A DNA stretch of 61,772 nucleotides, taken from NCBI GenBank assembly GCA_027575765.1, contig JANBPT010000176.1, forward strand, positions 1 to 61,772, given 5' to 3'. Under the pieces are notes generated by a model that was not told where the DNA came from, ran no database searches, and saw only the letters and a program-made list of their open reading frames with translations. The position numbers were made by a program, and so were the translations under genes. Source of the stretch: Tieghemiomyces parasiticus (taxonomy: Eukaryota; Kickxellomycota; Dimargaritomycetes; Dimargaritales; Dimargaritaceae). Of this stretch, positions 11,005 to 22,024 are shown in pieces. Each line of letters begins with the position of its first letter. Positions within the stretch are counted from its first letter, which is position 1.

Positions 11005-13830
11005 ATGGGCGACCCGAAACCCCCAACTTCAATTCAGTATCGTCGGCTCCACTCCCAAGTATCGGAGGTTGAGGCCGTCCCCGTCAAACTATCCGAAAGT
11101 GTCTGCACTGACGCATTTTGCGATGACCAGGGCCGCGTGGACTACGGTGGTTACGTCACGGCCGTCCTGCGCCATTACGTCCACCTCTATGCTGCCGACA
11201 AGGTAGACCGGCAAGACCCGGCCAACAGCGATTTTCATCTTACCCAGTTCCTCACGTCGGTCGACCGCCTGAGCGAGGTCGCCGAGCCCTACCGCCGACT
11301 AGGAAATTGGGCGTTCCGGGTAGCTACATGGACGTCATTTTACGAATCAGCTTTTTGGTGCCTGGTAAGTCTCCTCAACCTTTTGAGCCGTCGGCGAAAA
11401 GATGAAAAAGATGGCGAGTTACCCGACGGTTACTCGTGTCTTCATTCCCTCCCTCTCCCCTTCACCGTGATCCCTACCGTACAGGGGTACGCTAGAACCC
11501 CCGGACAACTTGCGTACACCTGATAATCCGGCCAGCTCTGGCGGGACACCCTGTGTCTTGACGTGTCCATGTGGTCTTACAAAAATCCCTGACCTGGCGT
11601 TAGACTGACTGTTCCACCACCATCTTCCCCCCCCCCACTATCCACTTCACTTTGTTTTGGGCTCTCGCCCGTTTGCTAGCTATACTGGGCTCTCCTATAC
11701 TACGGCCTACTTATCCAGGCCTTCATCATCTACTTCCTGACAATCATCATACGGCACGGCTTAAATCCCAGCCTAGAAATCGGCTTCGGTTCGCCGAGTC
11801 ACGACCCATCCGAGTCCACCGAATCGCACCCTAAACTTGGCCGCGCCAAACACCACGGCACACAGCTATCCAAGCGGGGAAAGGCGAAGCTCGTCACAGA
11901 ATTATGGGGCCTGTGGAAAACGCGGATGGGTTACGTGGTGCACCGCGAAATGAAGGACCGTACCGAAATTCTGGAGAAGGTGCGCAACGCTGTCAAGTGG
12001 CGACAGCCGCGAGCTACCCTCTATGTAGTCAGCGTCATGGCCTGCTACCTCGTATCCCTCACGGTGTTACCTTTATCCTTTGGCCTCCGTTACGCTGGCT
12101 TCTGCCTCGGCCTCGAGGTCTTTTTACTCTTTAACCTCCGGGTCCGCTTTCCGCGGTACCGCCGCCTCTTTTCGATCCTGAACTGGCACGTCTGGCCCGT
12201 CCCAGATGATGCCACCTACGCCATGCAGGTCCTACGCCAGTCCAGCGTTCCGCTCCGGCGACCCAACTCAACGGTTACAATGTCCGAGTCCCCGTCAGTA
12301 CCCACTACGGCGCCTGCCGGCACCTACTTGACTCTATCGACGCTTAATCCGTTCTCCGCCACCAATTTGTCGCTACGTAAGTCTACCTCTCGGACCGCCC
12401 TCAACAATCCTATCACTGAAAATTCAGCCGCGGCGGCTGGCATCGACGGCCAGGGCGGGTTCCCGCTCCCGATCGCCCGAAGCGCGGTCCGTAACGAGCG
12501 GTCGGCCTCTTGGGCATCACCGTCCCCACCCCTCCTCCCAGCACATCACCGGCGGTTTCCCTCAAGTAACATCAAGTTGCTTTCTGACGAAGAAGAGAAG
12601 GAAGGGAACGCCCATCCGACGCGTACGCGGCTCACCCAGTCTCGCCTGGCTCGGCCGTTCCACAAGGTGAAGGATGGTGTGCAACGCGGCGCCGAGCAGA
12701 TCCGTCGCTTATCTCACCGCGCCTCCAAGCTGAATATAAGCACTCCGGATCCCTCGCCCAACGACAAGTTAATCCCACCGAACGAGCTCCTCTTGCCCCA
12801 AACGGCCGCCCAGCTCGCGCCCACGCGCCTCGGCGGCTATGGTGGGGGTCCCGCCTTCAGCGATGACGATCTGGCACCAGGGGGTTTCCGCCGACGCATG
12901 TCCCAGTCTGTTGGCTGTCTCGATTTCCCGCTCGACCAGGACTTACCTCCCATGCTCATTGTACCCGATTCGACTCCGCCCGCAACCCTCAATAAGCGGG
13001 CCTCCGCGACAAGTATGCCGGGTCCGCCGTGTGTGCCCTTACCTCCGCTGCCCTCGCTCGAGGTTCAGCGCCATAGCCCCGATCTGAACACATCAGAAGT
13101 TTACCACTCGGCCCCGCCACTCTCACCGGACTCCTCGCTGATCACTGCCTGTAGTCCGCAGGAGACGGCGGACCGGCAGACTCGAAATTCGTTAGGGGCC
13201 CGATCTGTGGGCTCTACGGGTTCATCAGCGTCATTTTTCGGCGGAGACCCTGTAGGCAGCCTCGCACGTGGGCTTCCGTCTGCGATCGACTCGAAGTGGT
13301 CGTCTCCAAAAATCGGGACCGCTCTGCTGCCCGACAACGCCTTTCCGACCAACCTAGGCCAAGGCCCCAGCGACTACGAGGACGATGACAACGATGGTGG
13401 TAATTGCAGTAGTATCGACGAGGAGGGCGAGAGCGATGAAGAGGACGGAGAGGAGGTCACTTTTCCGTCTGCCCGCGGACCCATCGCCGCCGGAGCCAGC
13501 CAGGCTCTCCTGACGGACGACTACCCAGACGGAACCTTGGAGTTCCGGTGCCTCTACAAGGGCGTTCCAGGGTATCTAGTGATAGACCAGGCCACGCTCA
13601 CCTTCCGCAAATCCCGCGTCCTTGGTGCACATACGGGTGACCCCGTCCCGCTCGATTGGGTCGTCGGCGTCCGAAAATCCTCCAGCCATAATCTCCTGAT
13701 GTACCGTAGCCCCGGTCTCGTAATCAAGCTGTCCAACAAGCAGTGTATGGGCTTCAAGAATGTCGCCCGCAGGGATGAGGCGTTCCATGCACTGATTGTT
13801 CGGTGCCGAAAGCAGTGGCAACACGTGTAA
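11005..13830 (+). CDS. GRAM-domain membrane protein, GRAMD4-like (two exons)
   Basis: Model: exons 11005-11364 and 11680-13830, giving 836 residues. The donor GTAAGT is in phase 0. The acceptor GTTTGCTAG at 11679 restores a frame that runs from ESAFWCL into a hydrophobic helix beginning LYWALLYYGLL, so this acceptor is preferred over the earlier ACAG at 11484, which soon hits a stop. A second hydrophobic pair follows TLYVVSVMACYLVSL, then a basic segment (RVRFPRYRRLF) typical of GRAMD4-type proteins. A Ser/Pro-rich disordered region with acidic stretches follows. The last ~100 residues form a GRAM/PH-like domain (LEFRCLYKGVPGYLVI to QWQHV). GRAM proteins bind membranes, often at organelle contacts. 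The exact role here is not known. The short extra frames within the intron are not used. Confidence 0.8.
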
Positions 13831-14546
13831 CGCTCATCTCCCTGTTCTTTATCGGGTTGTCGTTATTTGGGACTGTAAATAAGCCTGCGCGGGTTCATTC
13901 CCCTCCCCCTCCCTCTGCCTCCTGACTTGCTGAATCTGCTGGCTCTTGGCAGCTTTATGTTAACCGAAAATGCATGTACCGTTCCTAATTAAAACCTATT
14001 GTATTTTGGTCTTCTTAAGACATCGTAGCCAAGCAGTCCACCGACACCTATCTCTTGATTACGCAGTTTCTCAACCCCCAGCTTGTAGGGTGAAGCAACC
14101 TGCCCTACAAGCTGGGGCTATATAGACATTCATAGATGATGGGGGAGACGTCTTGGAGTTCGTTCGCAGCATAGGCTATCTATTTCACTAAACCACTATG
14201 AATTTGGGGTAGCAAAATGAGCAGTGTTGATTGAAAGTGCGGAGGAATATCGAGCAGTGTCGGCCATGACAACTTGGAGCGGGAATGACATTGTAGTGGG
14301 GGGGGAGGGTTCCTTTTCAGTCCATTGTAATACACCCCCCCAAATAATACTAATAATAGGCCTACCGGTATTAGTGATGAAACAGACGGCCTTGAAAGCA
14401 CTAGATGGGATAGTATAACAGTTGTTCTTAACATAGATTTCAGTATACATAAGGTATGTCTCTCCCCCCTTCTCGCTCTCTCTATTTAGATATATATGTA
14501 TTTACTAAGGTACAAAGTGACCGGGTCTTCAATCCATCCGAATTCC
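13831..14546. other. Convergent 3' intergenic region
   Basis: This lies between the 3' ends of the GRAM-domain gene (+) and galactokinase (-). It holds a perfect 15-bp inverted repeat (listed separately), an AATTAAAA sequence near 13988 and AT-rich DNA consistent with polyadenylation signals. No coding region is seen. Confidence 0.6.
14076..14117. repeat. Perfect 15-bp inverted repeat with 12-nt loop
   Basis: The left arm CCCCAGCTTGTAGGG (14076-14090) is matched exactly by the reverse complement CCCTACAAGCTGGGG (14103-14117). A transcript of either strand would form a strong hairpin. It lies about 250 bp beyond the GRAM gene stop and 430 bp beyond the galactokinase stop. It could shape 3' end formation of either transcript, or be the foldback remnant of a small element. 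Confidence 0.85.
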
Positions 14547-16394
14547 TCAGAAGACTGAGGGCCGGTACACGACCGCCCCTCGTCCGGGCAGCGTCGCAAA
14601 GATGAGATCGGACTGCACATCGACGTTACGCAGGTGTGGAAAGCGCGCCTGGTAGTACTCACGGTGGACCTGGCGAATGAACGTCTCGCAGCGGTCGGCC
14701 GGTACGAGTGACACGGTGCAACCGCCCCATCCGGCCCCCGTGAGTCGCGACCCGACGGCACCCGCCGCGCGACAGACGGCCACCAGGGCATCCAGTTCGG
14801 GGCAGCTACAATCGAAGTCATCGCGGCAGCTGGTTTGGCTTTGGTTCATCAGGTCGCCGAGTTGGTGGAAGAGGTCGGTTCCGTCCGTTGTCGATGATGG
14901 TGATGGTGACGGTGACGATAAAGATAATGCCGATGACGAGGCGTGTTCCTGGCAGATGCGGCGGAACTGGACGACGCGGAGGGCCTCGGAAAACACGTGG
15001 CGGGCCCGCTCGGCCACCTGGAAGGTATCGGCGTGGATGGGGAACCGGTCCATCTCGGTCTGGCTCTCCAAGTCAGCCCAGTTGGTATCTAGGTAGTAGG
15101 CAATGGCCTCCCGCGTGAGATCAGTCCGGCCCTTGCCGTTGCCGGGTATGGCGAAGGCTTGCTCACACCGGTCCAGCATGATGGTTAGCCGTTCGACCCA
15201 GGATTCTGTACTGAGGTCAGCCTCTGCTGACATCGTTCTGAACAGGTCTTCCATTTTCTCGTTATCGTCACCGGCGGTGGGGTTGGCACCAGCCTCGTTA
15301 CCTCTTCTTCCTCCCCCTTCCGTCCCACCGAGCGGCGCAAAATACTCGTCCATGACCAGTTTGTAGTGCACCCGGGGCCGGGCGTCCAAAATCCGAGGCC
15401 GCCGGTCAATCCCTAGGTATTTGGCCAGCATGAGGGCGCCCAGCCGAGTTTCAACGACCCGCAGGTTATAGCACACGGGGGCCGTGACGAACTTGTCACT
15501 CGTGACCAAACTGTTAGCGATGACGAACGTCAGGGCCGCCGGGGTGACGGTCGGGAATGGGATCGGGGTGGCGCGGAGCCTGGGGAAGAATTCAATGAAG
15601 GAGGCGGCGTTGGGTAACGACATGATACTGCACGTCTGGTCCATTCCCCCACTGTTGACGCCGACGTAGCGTTCACTGCGGATGGCGACGTCGGTGACGA
15701 CGGAGCGCGGAATCGTGACGGATCGGGCGGCTAAGGAGCCGGGGGCCTTTCCGTCGACAGGTGGTGTCGGGTCTTGAGCCTCCAGGGTGGCTATCACCGA
15801 ACACGAGACGAATGCCGAAGAGCTAGACAGACCCGCGCCCGTAGGAATGTCGCCGTCCACCAGGCATAGCATACCCGGGGTCATCGGCAGCGGCAGGCCA
15901 ACGGAGTGTCGACGGTATAGCAGTTCGTGCGCGCCCCGGTAGCCACACTTGAAATAGTTGTCCCAAGCGTGGCGGGTGGCGTCAATATCGACCACGGCGG
16001 GCCCATCACCTCCCGGACGGACTGCACTCGGCTGACTTGGACAAGGCCGGTGCTGGAAGGTGGACTGCGGGAACTTGTCGTGGAGTCGGTTGGCCAGGTG
16101 TATCTGCGGCGCCCACTCCGCCATACTCGTCAGGCGGGTGCCAGCGGGAGGCTCCGGGGCAACGGCGATGAGGCAGTCCCGCTCGATGGCCATGGGGAAC
16201 ACGGGTAGGCCACAGTAGTCAATGTGCTCGCCAATTAGGTTGACACGGCCCGGGGCGCGGGCGATAAACGCCGGCGGGCGACCATACAGCTGCTGGAACT
16301 CATCAACCAGGTGACGGTACCGCTGCGTTTGTGCGGGCAGCGCCTCCGAAGGGTAGATGTCAACTAGACTGTCGACGACAGGCACGGGGTCCAT
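14547..16394 (-). CDS. GAL1: Galactokinase-family GHMP kinase
   Basis: Single-exon protein of 615 residues from the ATG at 16394. It carries all three GHMP motifs. The galactokinase signature is GRVNLIGEHIDYCG (residues 49-62). The ATP-binding loop is GDIPTGAGLSSSSAF (181-195). The C-terminal motif is GSRLTGAGWGGCTVSL. The catalytic Asp is probably in NSGGMDQ (Asp252). The family phosphorylates galactose at C1, the first step of the Leloir pathway. The IDYCG form of the signature also occurs in human GALK2 (N-acetylgalactosamine kinase) and yeast Gal1, so substrate choice between galactose and GalNAc is open. It is longer than yeast Gal1 because of Ser/Gly/Thr-rich inserts (residues ~105-135 and ~350-375, and an S/P-rich segment near 490). 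No other GAL genes lie nearby. Confidence 0.92.
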   Translation of the reverse strand: MDPVPVVDSLVDIYPSEALPAQTQRYRHLVDEFQQLYGRPPAFIARAPGRVNLIGEHIDYCGLPVFPMAIERDCLIAVAPEPPAGTRLTSMAEWAPQIHLANRLHDKFPQSTFQHRPCPSQPSAVRPGGDGPAVVDIDATRHAWDNYFKCGYRGAHELLYRRHSVGLPLPMTPGMLCLVDGDIPTGAGLSSSSAFVSCSVIATLEAQDPTPPVDGKAPGSLAARSVTIPRSVVTDVAIRSERYVGVNSGGMDQTCSIMSLPNAASFIEFFPRLRATPIPFPTVTPAALTFVIANSLVTSDKFVTAPVCYNLRVVETRLGALMLAKYLGIDRRPRILDARPRVHYKLVMDEYFAPLGGTEGGGRRGNEAGANPTAGDDNEKMEDLFRTMSAEADLSTESWVERLTIMLDRCEQAFAIPGNGKGRTDLTREAIAYYLDTNWADLESQTEMDRFPIHADTFQVAERARHVFSEALRVVQFRRICQEHASSSALSLSSPSPSPSSTTDGTDLFHQLGDLMNQSQTSCRDDFDCSCPELDALVAVCRAAGAVGSRLTGAGWGGCTVSLVPADRCETFIRQVHREYYQARFPHLRNVDVQSDLIFATLPGRGAVVYRPSVF

Positions 16395-17676
16395 GGCCAA
16401 AATATAGTGAGGGAGGGCGAGGGGTCTAGTTGGTGAACAGCTGGGCTGGAACGGCGGTGTGACGACTGCGTCGGACCTGTAAAGCGCAAGCAGGAGCGTG
16501 TCAGGAAAGGGTCAGTTTTCTAGATACTTTTGCCGAACGGCAGGTGGGGGGGGTGACAATGCCAATGGAGCCGGACGTCGTCGTAAGTGCGAGTCACAAT
16601 GGGGTTTTTACGGGAGGGGGGGGGAGCTAATATCTAGCAGGGTGAGGCACGCAGTGCTTAGAAGCTCAACGTTTCGCCCAACGCACACCTGGGCTCCCAC
16701 ACTGCCTAGCGTCCAGTAGAGGGGATGGGTGTCTCAAGTGAGGGGGTCTGGTGACGGGCATATTTGTCCCACAAGTCAAGTCAACTCGCTCTCCTAACAC
16801 AGTTTCCATCGACTGGCTCTCCCTTCTTGCGGAGTTGACGCTAGAGCCTCAGCATGACTGATGCAGTCAAAAATAGCCTGACCGGGCATGCCTCCCCGCT
16901 CCATGATGGTAAAAAATTATACTACTTATTCGCCTGAGCGACCTAGTCGCCTGGCCGATAAGCCGAAGCCACTCCTGGAACCCTTCGTCTTGATGTGCCC
17001 CCCTTCCCCTTCTCGGCCTTTATCCCTGTTAAAATTTTTTTAAGTCTGAATGGATTTCGGAGTGCCGCGCCGATTTTTTTTCCACTCTACGGTGGAGCTC
17101 ATAGCAGGACTAATCTGAATAGCGTTTCCTCTATCGGCCGACTCATGCCGTGCCTATATGAAGCAGGCCGCATTCCTTACCAACCAAATTATCTCATCCC
17201 TTGTGTATTATCAGCTATCTTTCTACTCCTGTGACATAAATTCTTCTTGTATGTGTATATTTGCCTTCCTACTTCAAGTGCCCCTTGCCACCCTGCCGCC
17301 GTGCCAATCAACCAGGTAAGCCTTCTACTTTCCCACTCAATTGTTTCTCCCATGATTCCCCGCGATTTTCCCCACCTACTGCGCCGCCCGCCTCCTCCTC
17401 TCACCCTAACCATCGCCAGACTCATCTCCCTTATCACGACCCCTCACACAACCCTCACCTACGGCTGGCTACCCCCCCCCCCCTTCATCTCTTTTCACCC
17501 ATCCACCGATCTTCTAGCTTCAACTTTCTGCATCTCTATATTGTGCTTACGAGATCCTTACGCCAACATCTCTTACCCATCTTAACTCCATACCTGTTTC
17601 TCAAGTAATCTTGACCTTCCATTCGTTGCCTAGTACTGCCATAAGATCCCGACTCCTTTCCCATCTACCCGCGCTT
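16395..17676. other. Divergent promoter region, galactokinase / eIF1
   Basis: This is shared upstream DNA of two divergent genes. Towards eIF1 there is a possible TATA at about 17155 (CTATATGA) and a very C/T-rich leader from about 17270 to 17670, as is common for highly expressed translation genes. Open frames within it are low complexity, and none is a credible gene. Confidence 0.55.
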
Positions 17677-18322
17677 ATGTCCGATATCCAAAACTTCAAG
17701 AAGGTCGACCCGTTTGCCGACATCGGCGAGGATACCCTCCCTGATCAGGCCGATAAGATTCGTAAGTGTCTCTTCTCCCCGACCATCCCAAACCCTAGCG
17801 AACACGGAACTATGTGATGATGAACATTATATTCTTCATAAACGGATACACGGGTCCAACCGTTTTGGAGGGGCCCCCGTGATGAATGCTTATTGTTTCC
17901 CTTAACCGGGTGATAGTCATAGTTACACTGATAGTTTCCTGTGTGCACCCGCCAACCTGTAGCTGTATTCCAGCATCCCCAGCAGATTTCTTTAAAGCAG
18001 CTGCACTAACAACGCCCTCCCATACTGTCACATGCATCCGAAACTATCTTCTGCTTCACACGTCCCGCAAACAGACATTCGTATCCAGCAGCGCAATGGC
18101 CGCAAGACTATCACCACCGTCCAGGGCCTCAGCTCCGCTCTTGATCTCAAGAAAATCCTTAAGAGTCTGAAGAAAGTTCAGGCCTGTAACGGGACCATCG
18201 TTGAGGACGAGGAGCACGGTGACGTCATCCAGCTCCAGGGTGATCAACGGGATGCTATCGCCACTTTCCTTGCCTCCCAGGGAATCGCCGCCAAGGCTAA
18301 TATCAAGATCCACGGTTTCTAG
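17677..18322 (+). CDS. SUI1: Translation initiation factor eIF1 (SUI1), two exons
   Basis: Model: exons 17677-17761 and 18075-18322, giving 110 residues, the usual eIF1 length. The donor GTAAGT comes after the first base of a His codon. The acceptor CAAACAG supplies the remaining two bases, giving KIHIRIQQRNGRKT, the invariant eIF1 core. Further family hallmarks are TTVQGL, ACNGTI, VIQLQGDQR and the C-terminal IKIHGF. eIF1 binds the 40S subunit near the P site and enforces AUG selection with eIF1A and eIF5. The N-terminus MSDIQNFKKVDPFADIGED matches the flexible tail of fungal eIF1. The intron is 313 bp, long compared with the tiny first exon. Confidence 0.97.
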
Positions 18323-18506
18323 AACTCTAAGCCTCACTATTCGTTTTCCGCCTGCATATTTCATGGCACGCACAACTTCACCATAAATTCAATACAAGTA
18401 TCTTTCTAGCCTTTTAATACTCGATAGCGGTTTGAGCGCCAAGCCAGCGAACTAACAGTCAGGCATAAGTGTCAAGGCGCAATTTCTATTGGCCTCCATG
18501 CTTAGG

Positions 18507-18686
18507 TTACGCGGATAGGCTTCTCAAAAACATAGCACACGAGGCCATGGGAGTGTTGTCAACCACTCTGGTAGGATCCCAGTTTGGGCTAAGAGGCTGC
18601 TCGCCATCAGCCATATCCGCCATTTCTACAGATTGTATATCGGCCGACCCGCCCGGTCTCCCCAGACCGACGCTGACGCATGCCAT
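18507..18686 (-). CDS. Small hypothetical ORF (59 residues)
   Basis: From the ATG at 18686 this frame reads MACVSVGLGRPGGSADIQ and ends RSLSA at 18507. It has a protein-like mix with acidic residues but no known domain. Just upstream on the same strand is a good intron-like unit: GTAAGT donor near 18791, a CTAAC branch-like site and a CTGCAG acceptor near 18750. This suggests a spliced transcript from about 18960. It is convergent with eIF1, ending about 185 bp beyond the eIF1 stop. It may instead be a non-coding transcript or chance. Confidence 0.25.
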   Translation of the reverse strand: MACVSVGLGRPGGSADIQSVEMADMADGEQPLSPNWDPTRVVDNTPMASCAMFLRSLSA

Positions 18687-20356
18687 TCAAGTGGCGCCTT
18701 CCAGTACCATTGTATTGCGTAGATTGGAATACGTTTAATGAAGGTCTAACTGCAGAACTAATAAGGAAGTTAGAGTATGGTTTACTTACGATGATCTGAA
18801 TACTAGTAGGGGTTCTCAACTTCCGAGAAGAGCAGAGGGGAAATAAACCTGATGAAAAAGGGAAGAGGAAGAATAGCAGTGGTCGAGGATTGGTGCTCTC
18901 ACTATACCCGTGCATGAGGGGCTAGTCTTCGCATCTCCAGTAGGGGGCCTGCCGCGACATGGGAGGTGGTGGGACCCTCGCCACTCACACCATTCCTTGA
19001 TAACTACCCATGCGTTAAATTATATAGTACCAACTAACCACTTCTAAAGGCTGTTAGGTATGGTTTCAAGTTAAAAAGCCGAAGGGAGGGATGATCAAGC
19101 AACTCAAGCCAAGAGGTTAATCATACCTAGTGAAACAAGAAAGGCTAGGTATAGGGATAAACAGCGTGGATGGGGGAGCCCAAAGTTCATTTTGTAACTT
19201 TAGCCGCCTTAACCTCTAGGCTGCATAAGTATACCCAAACGAAACGTATCATCGTATGAGCTGCTTGCCTAGATCCATTCTGCAGATTGTAATTGTCAAC
19301 GTTCTTCGTAGTGGAGGCACTAATTACCGGGTTTCGACAGCTACTGGGCCAAAGGTTCTTAGCCCGTAGACAATGGACGACATGGGCCGCATAAGGTATA
19401 GTATACTCACACCTCCCCCTTAGGAAATATCATACGCGAAGGTATTATAATGACATACGTTATTTTAACGGGTGCTAATGCCTGTCATACCCGATAGAAG
19501 TGCCAAGCCTCGAGATACATCTCCTGCACCGAACTACATTCCTTCTGCGCCCGAGACGCCCGCCCTAACGTCTCGGATGACTTCACTCTCCAACATGACT
19601 TATCTAGGTTAGCCTTCCACATGAGGCTCCTGAACCTTCCACGACCAGCCCTCCCGACCGCGGACTCCCTGAGTGCACTCTCCCTTAATCCACGAACACA
19701 CAAACAGCACGGTAACGACTACCCAGCTTATAACTCGTTCACCACACAACTTGCAAAACGACATCTCTACTTCTCTACCCTTGCATTTCTATTAAACTCT
19801 TTATTTCCCCCTCGACACTCTGCCTACCACGCCGCTCTTAGCAGTTTTCTTTATTATTACCCCTCGTTAAACCAGACTAAATCTTGAAGTCGTTAGATCT
19901 CTTTCCGACGAGCTAACCAACAACAAAATCATCACAACATGTATGTCAAGAGGGGGAGGGAGAGAGCGTGATGACAACCATGACGGGAAGTGGAATGAGT
20001 GGTAGGGTAGCGGTAGAAAGTGTGGTTATATGAACACTACATGGCCTGTCCATTTTTCCGGATCGTCGCCATAACCTAAACCTGGCGCATCTCAATGGGA
20101 AATTGGACAGCTTGACAAGTATGTTTTGCTTAGAGACTAAATATCCATGTAGCCATTACCATTATCCTGGGTAAGTGGGTCCATAGTTGTGAGCCAACTA
20201 CTCAGCTTAATAGTTTGGGGTATATTTGTCGCATGCTATGGACAGTTATATGAAAAACAGAAAACAGCAACTAGGTTTTAGAAGTTTGTTGGTGACTTTT
20301 ATCGTGCATAGAAACCGATAAAAATCCACTTCGACCCTAGCATACATTGGTGTCGC
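18687..20356. other. Intergenic region
   Basis: This is AT-rich DNA with many short frames. The plus frame starting at 19621 (88 residues) has biased Ser/Leu/Tyr/Pro content and no domain. The possible short intron near 18750-18791 (minus) is noted with the small ORF. Nothing else is supported. Confidence 0.5.
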
Positions 20357-22024
20357 TCATCCCTTATGGTGAAGTGACAGACGACCTTGGCCGCAGCCGA
20401 ACCGGCGAAGGACTCCGGCCAATCGCATCAGGGCGGGGTCAAAGTCTTCCGGTCGGGCAAATGAGAAGGACACGCGGAGGTAAGGGGCGTTACGTCGTTC
20501 GGCGCGGTTAAGCTGGCCGGCAAAGTAAAATCCTGGAATGGCCATAACCCGCGCGTCCACCAGGGCTCGGAGCACATCATCCATGGTAATCGTAGTAGCT
20601 GCCACTTCACGGGTCACGGGACGACCACCATCACCCTCGCTACCGGAGGCCAGGCGTTTAGGGAGGAGCAGACGCAGCCACACAAACATACCGGCCTCGG
20701 GAATTGTAAACTCCGCCAGGCCGGCCAGGTGCTTAATGGCCAGGGCGACGAACTGGTCGCGGCGTCGGAGGTACTCATTGCGGAGGTTGCGGAGGTGACG
20801 GCACCATCCGTCGGCCCTCCATTTGTGCAAGAGGAGGTCGGCGACGATAGCCTGAGAGAACCCCGAGGGCTGATGATTGGTAGTCTGCGTGTGGTAGGCG
20901 ATATACGGGATGAAGTGCACACTAGTTGTGATCCAGCCCAGACGGGTGCCCGGCGCAAAGATTTTGGAGAAAGAATCCATGCGCAAGACCCTGCCATCCG
21001 TGTCCAGCGATAGAAAGGATGGTATGAGCGGTGGAAGGGCCGTGGTACCGGCTGCCTTGCCGTCCAAGTCCAGTCGCTCGAGACCCAGGTCTGCGTCCGG
21101 ATCTGCGCTATCCTCAGAGTCGTCGTAAACGGCAGGCGCACCATAGGCGGGGAACTGGAAATAAAAGTACGGGTCGTCCTCAAAGATGATCAGGCGGTGT
21201 TTCTGGGCGAGCGCGTAAATAGCACGGCGGCGCTCAACCGACATGGTGATACCCGTGGGGTTATGGCCAGTTGGGATCAGGTAGAGCATCTTGGGCCGGC
21301 GGTCGCGGAGGGGCCAGGTGGTCAGCATATTATCCAGTGCGGCAGGCCGCATTCCGTCGTGGTCCATGGGCACGGGAACCAGGTGAATCCCGTGGCTCTG
21401 GGCTGCATCCACGGTCGACGGGTAGGTCCACTCGTCGACTAGCAGGTAATCACCCGGGGACCCGATCAGACCCAGGGCCTTGGCAAGGGCGTCTGTGTTG
21501 CCTGTCGTGGCAATCAGGTCCCAATCCTCGTACGGCGGGTGGTGGACAGCGCGGACGTGGTCACGCAGAAAGTCGAGGAGGGGGGCGCTGCCCTCAGCAC
21601 TACCGTACTGCAGTGCACTGCAGAGGGTGACAGCGGCCATACTAGTCGCTAGCGCATCGGGGACGTCAGGGGGCGGGTAGAAAGGCAAGCGAAGGGTGGT
21701 CATTTTCTGGTCGGATCGGTTGTAGCACCCATCGGGGGCATGTTTGTCCTGCGGATCCGGCACCGGTGCGCCGGCCACCAGCGAGCGGATCGGGAAGGTC
21801 CCCGCGGGGGGTAGACCGATGGACAGCGACATCATGTCCGGGAGCAGGGCCAAGGGTTGGAGGGCCTCGAGTGGGGTAGGACCGCGCCGCCGTGCGTCAC
21901 CAAGGTAGTCGGTCAGGTCGAGAGCCAATGGGAGTGTGTGCGTGCTGTCGTCGTCCACCAGGTGGTTGACCGAGAGCGACTTGCGCTGAAGCTTGACAGT
22001 AGAGGGTTTCGCGATCGGCGGCAT
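20357..22024 (-). CDS. PLP-dependent aminotransferase, Aro8/Aro9 (kynurenine/aminoadipate) type
   Basis: Single exon, 555 residues from the ATG at 22024; the frame extends upstream only to a TTG. It is a class I fold-type I aminotransferase of the fungal aromatic or 2-aminoadipate group. Signature features are: the N-terminal SLSIGLPPAGTFPI stretch, LQYGSAEGSAPLLDFL, TTGNTDAL (PLP phosphate contact), PTGHNPTG (Asn255), FEDDPYFYFQFP (Asp near 283 for the pyridine nitrogen), and MDSFSKIFAPGTRLGWI with the PLP Schiff-base Lys354 and Arg361. The family moves the amino group between aromatic amino acids, kynurenine or 2-aminoadipate and 2-oxo acids. Exact substrate choice cannot be read. An acidic insert at about 300-330 is unusual. 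No mitochondrial presequence is evident. Confidence 0.92.
   Translation of the reverse strand: MPPIAKPSTVKLQRKSLSVNHLVDDDSTHTLPLALDLTDYLGDARRRGPTPLEALQPLALLPDMMSLSIGLPPAGTFPIRSLVAGAPVPDPQDKHAPDGCYNRSDQKMTTLRLPFYPPPDVPDALATSMAAVTLCSALQYGSAEGSAPLLDFLRDHVRAVHHPPYEDWDLIATTGNTDALAKALGLIGSPGDYLLVDEWTYPSTVDAAQSHGIHLVPVPMDHDGMRPAALDNMLTTWPLRDRRPKMLYLIPTGHNPTGITMSVERRRAIYALAQKHRLIIFEDDPYFYFQFPAYGAPAVYDDSEDSADPDADLGLERLDLDGKAAGTTALPPLIPSFLSLDTDGRVLRMDSFSKIFAPGTRLGWITTSVHFIPYIAYHTQTTNHQPSGFSQAIVADLLLHKWRADGWCRHLRNLRNEYLRRRDQFVALAIKHLAGLAEFTIPEAGMFVWLRLLLPKRLASGSEGDGGRPVTREVAATTITMDDVLRALVDARVMAIPGFYFAGQLNRAERRNAPYLRVSFSFARPEDFDPALMRLAGVLRRFGCGQGRLSLHHKG

Noticed and set aside
11485..11523. Earlier acceptor (ACAG at 11484) for the GRAM-domain gene
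   Set aside because: It leads to a stop after 12 codons, while the acceptor at 11679 continues into a membrane helix and the rest of the protein.
19621..19887. 88-codon plus frame starting with ATG
   Set aside because: Biased Ser/Leu/Tyr content in AT-rich DNA, with no domain or signal peptide.
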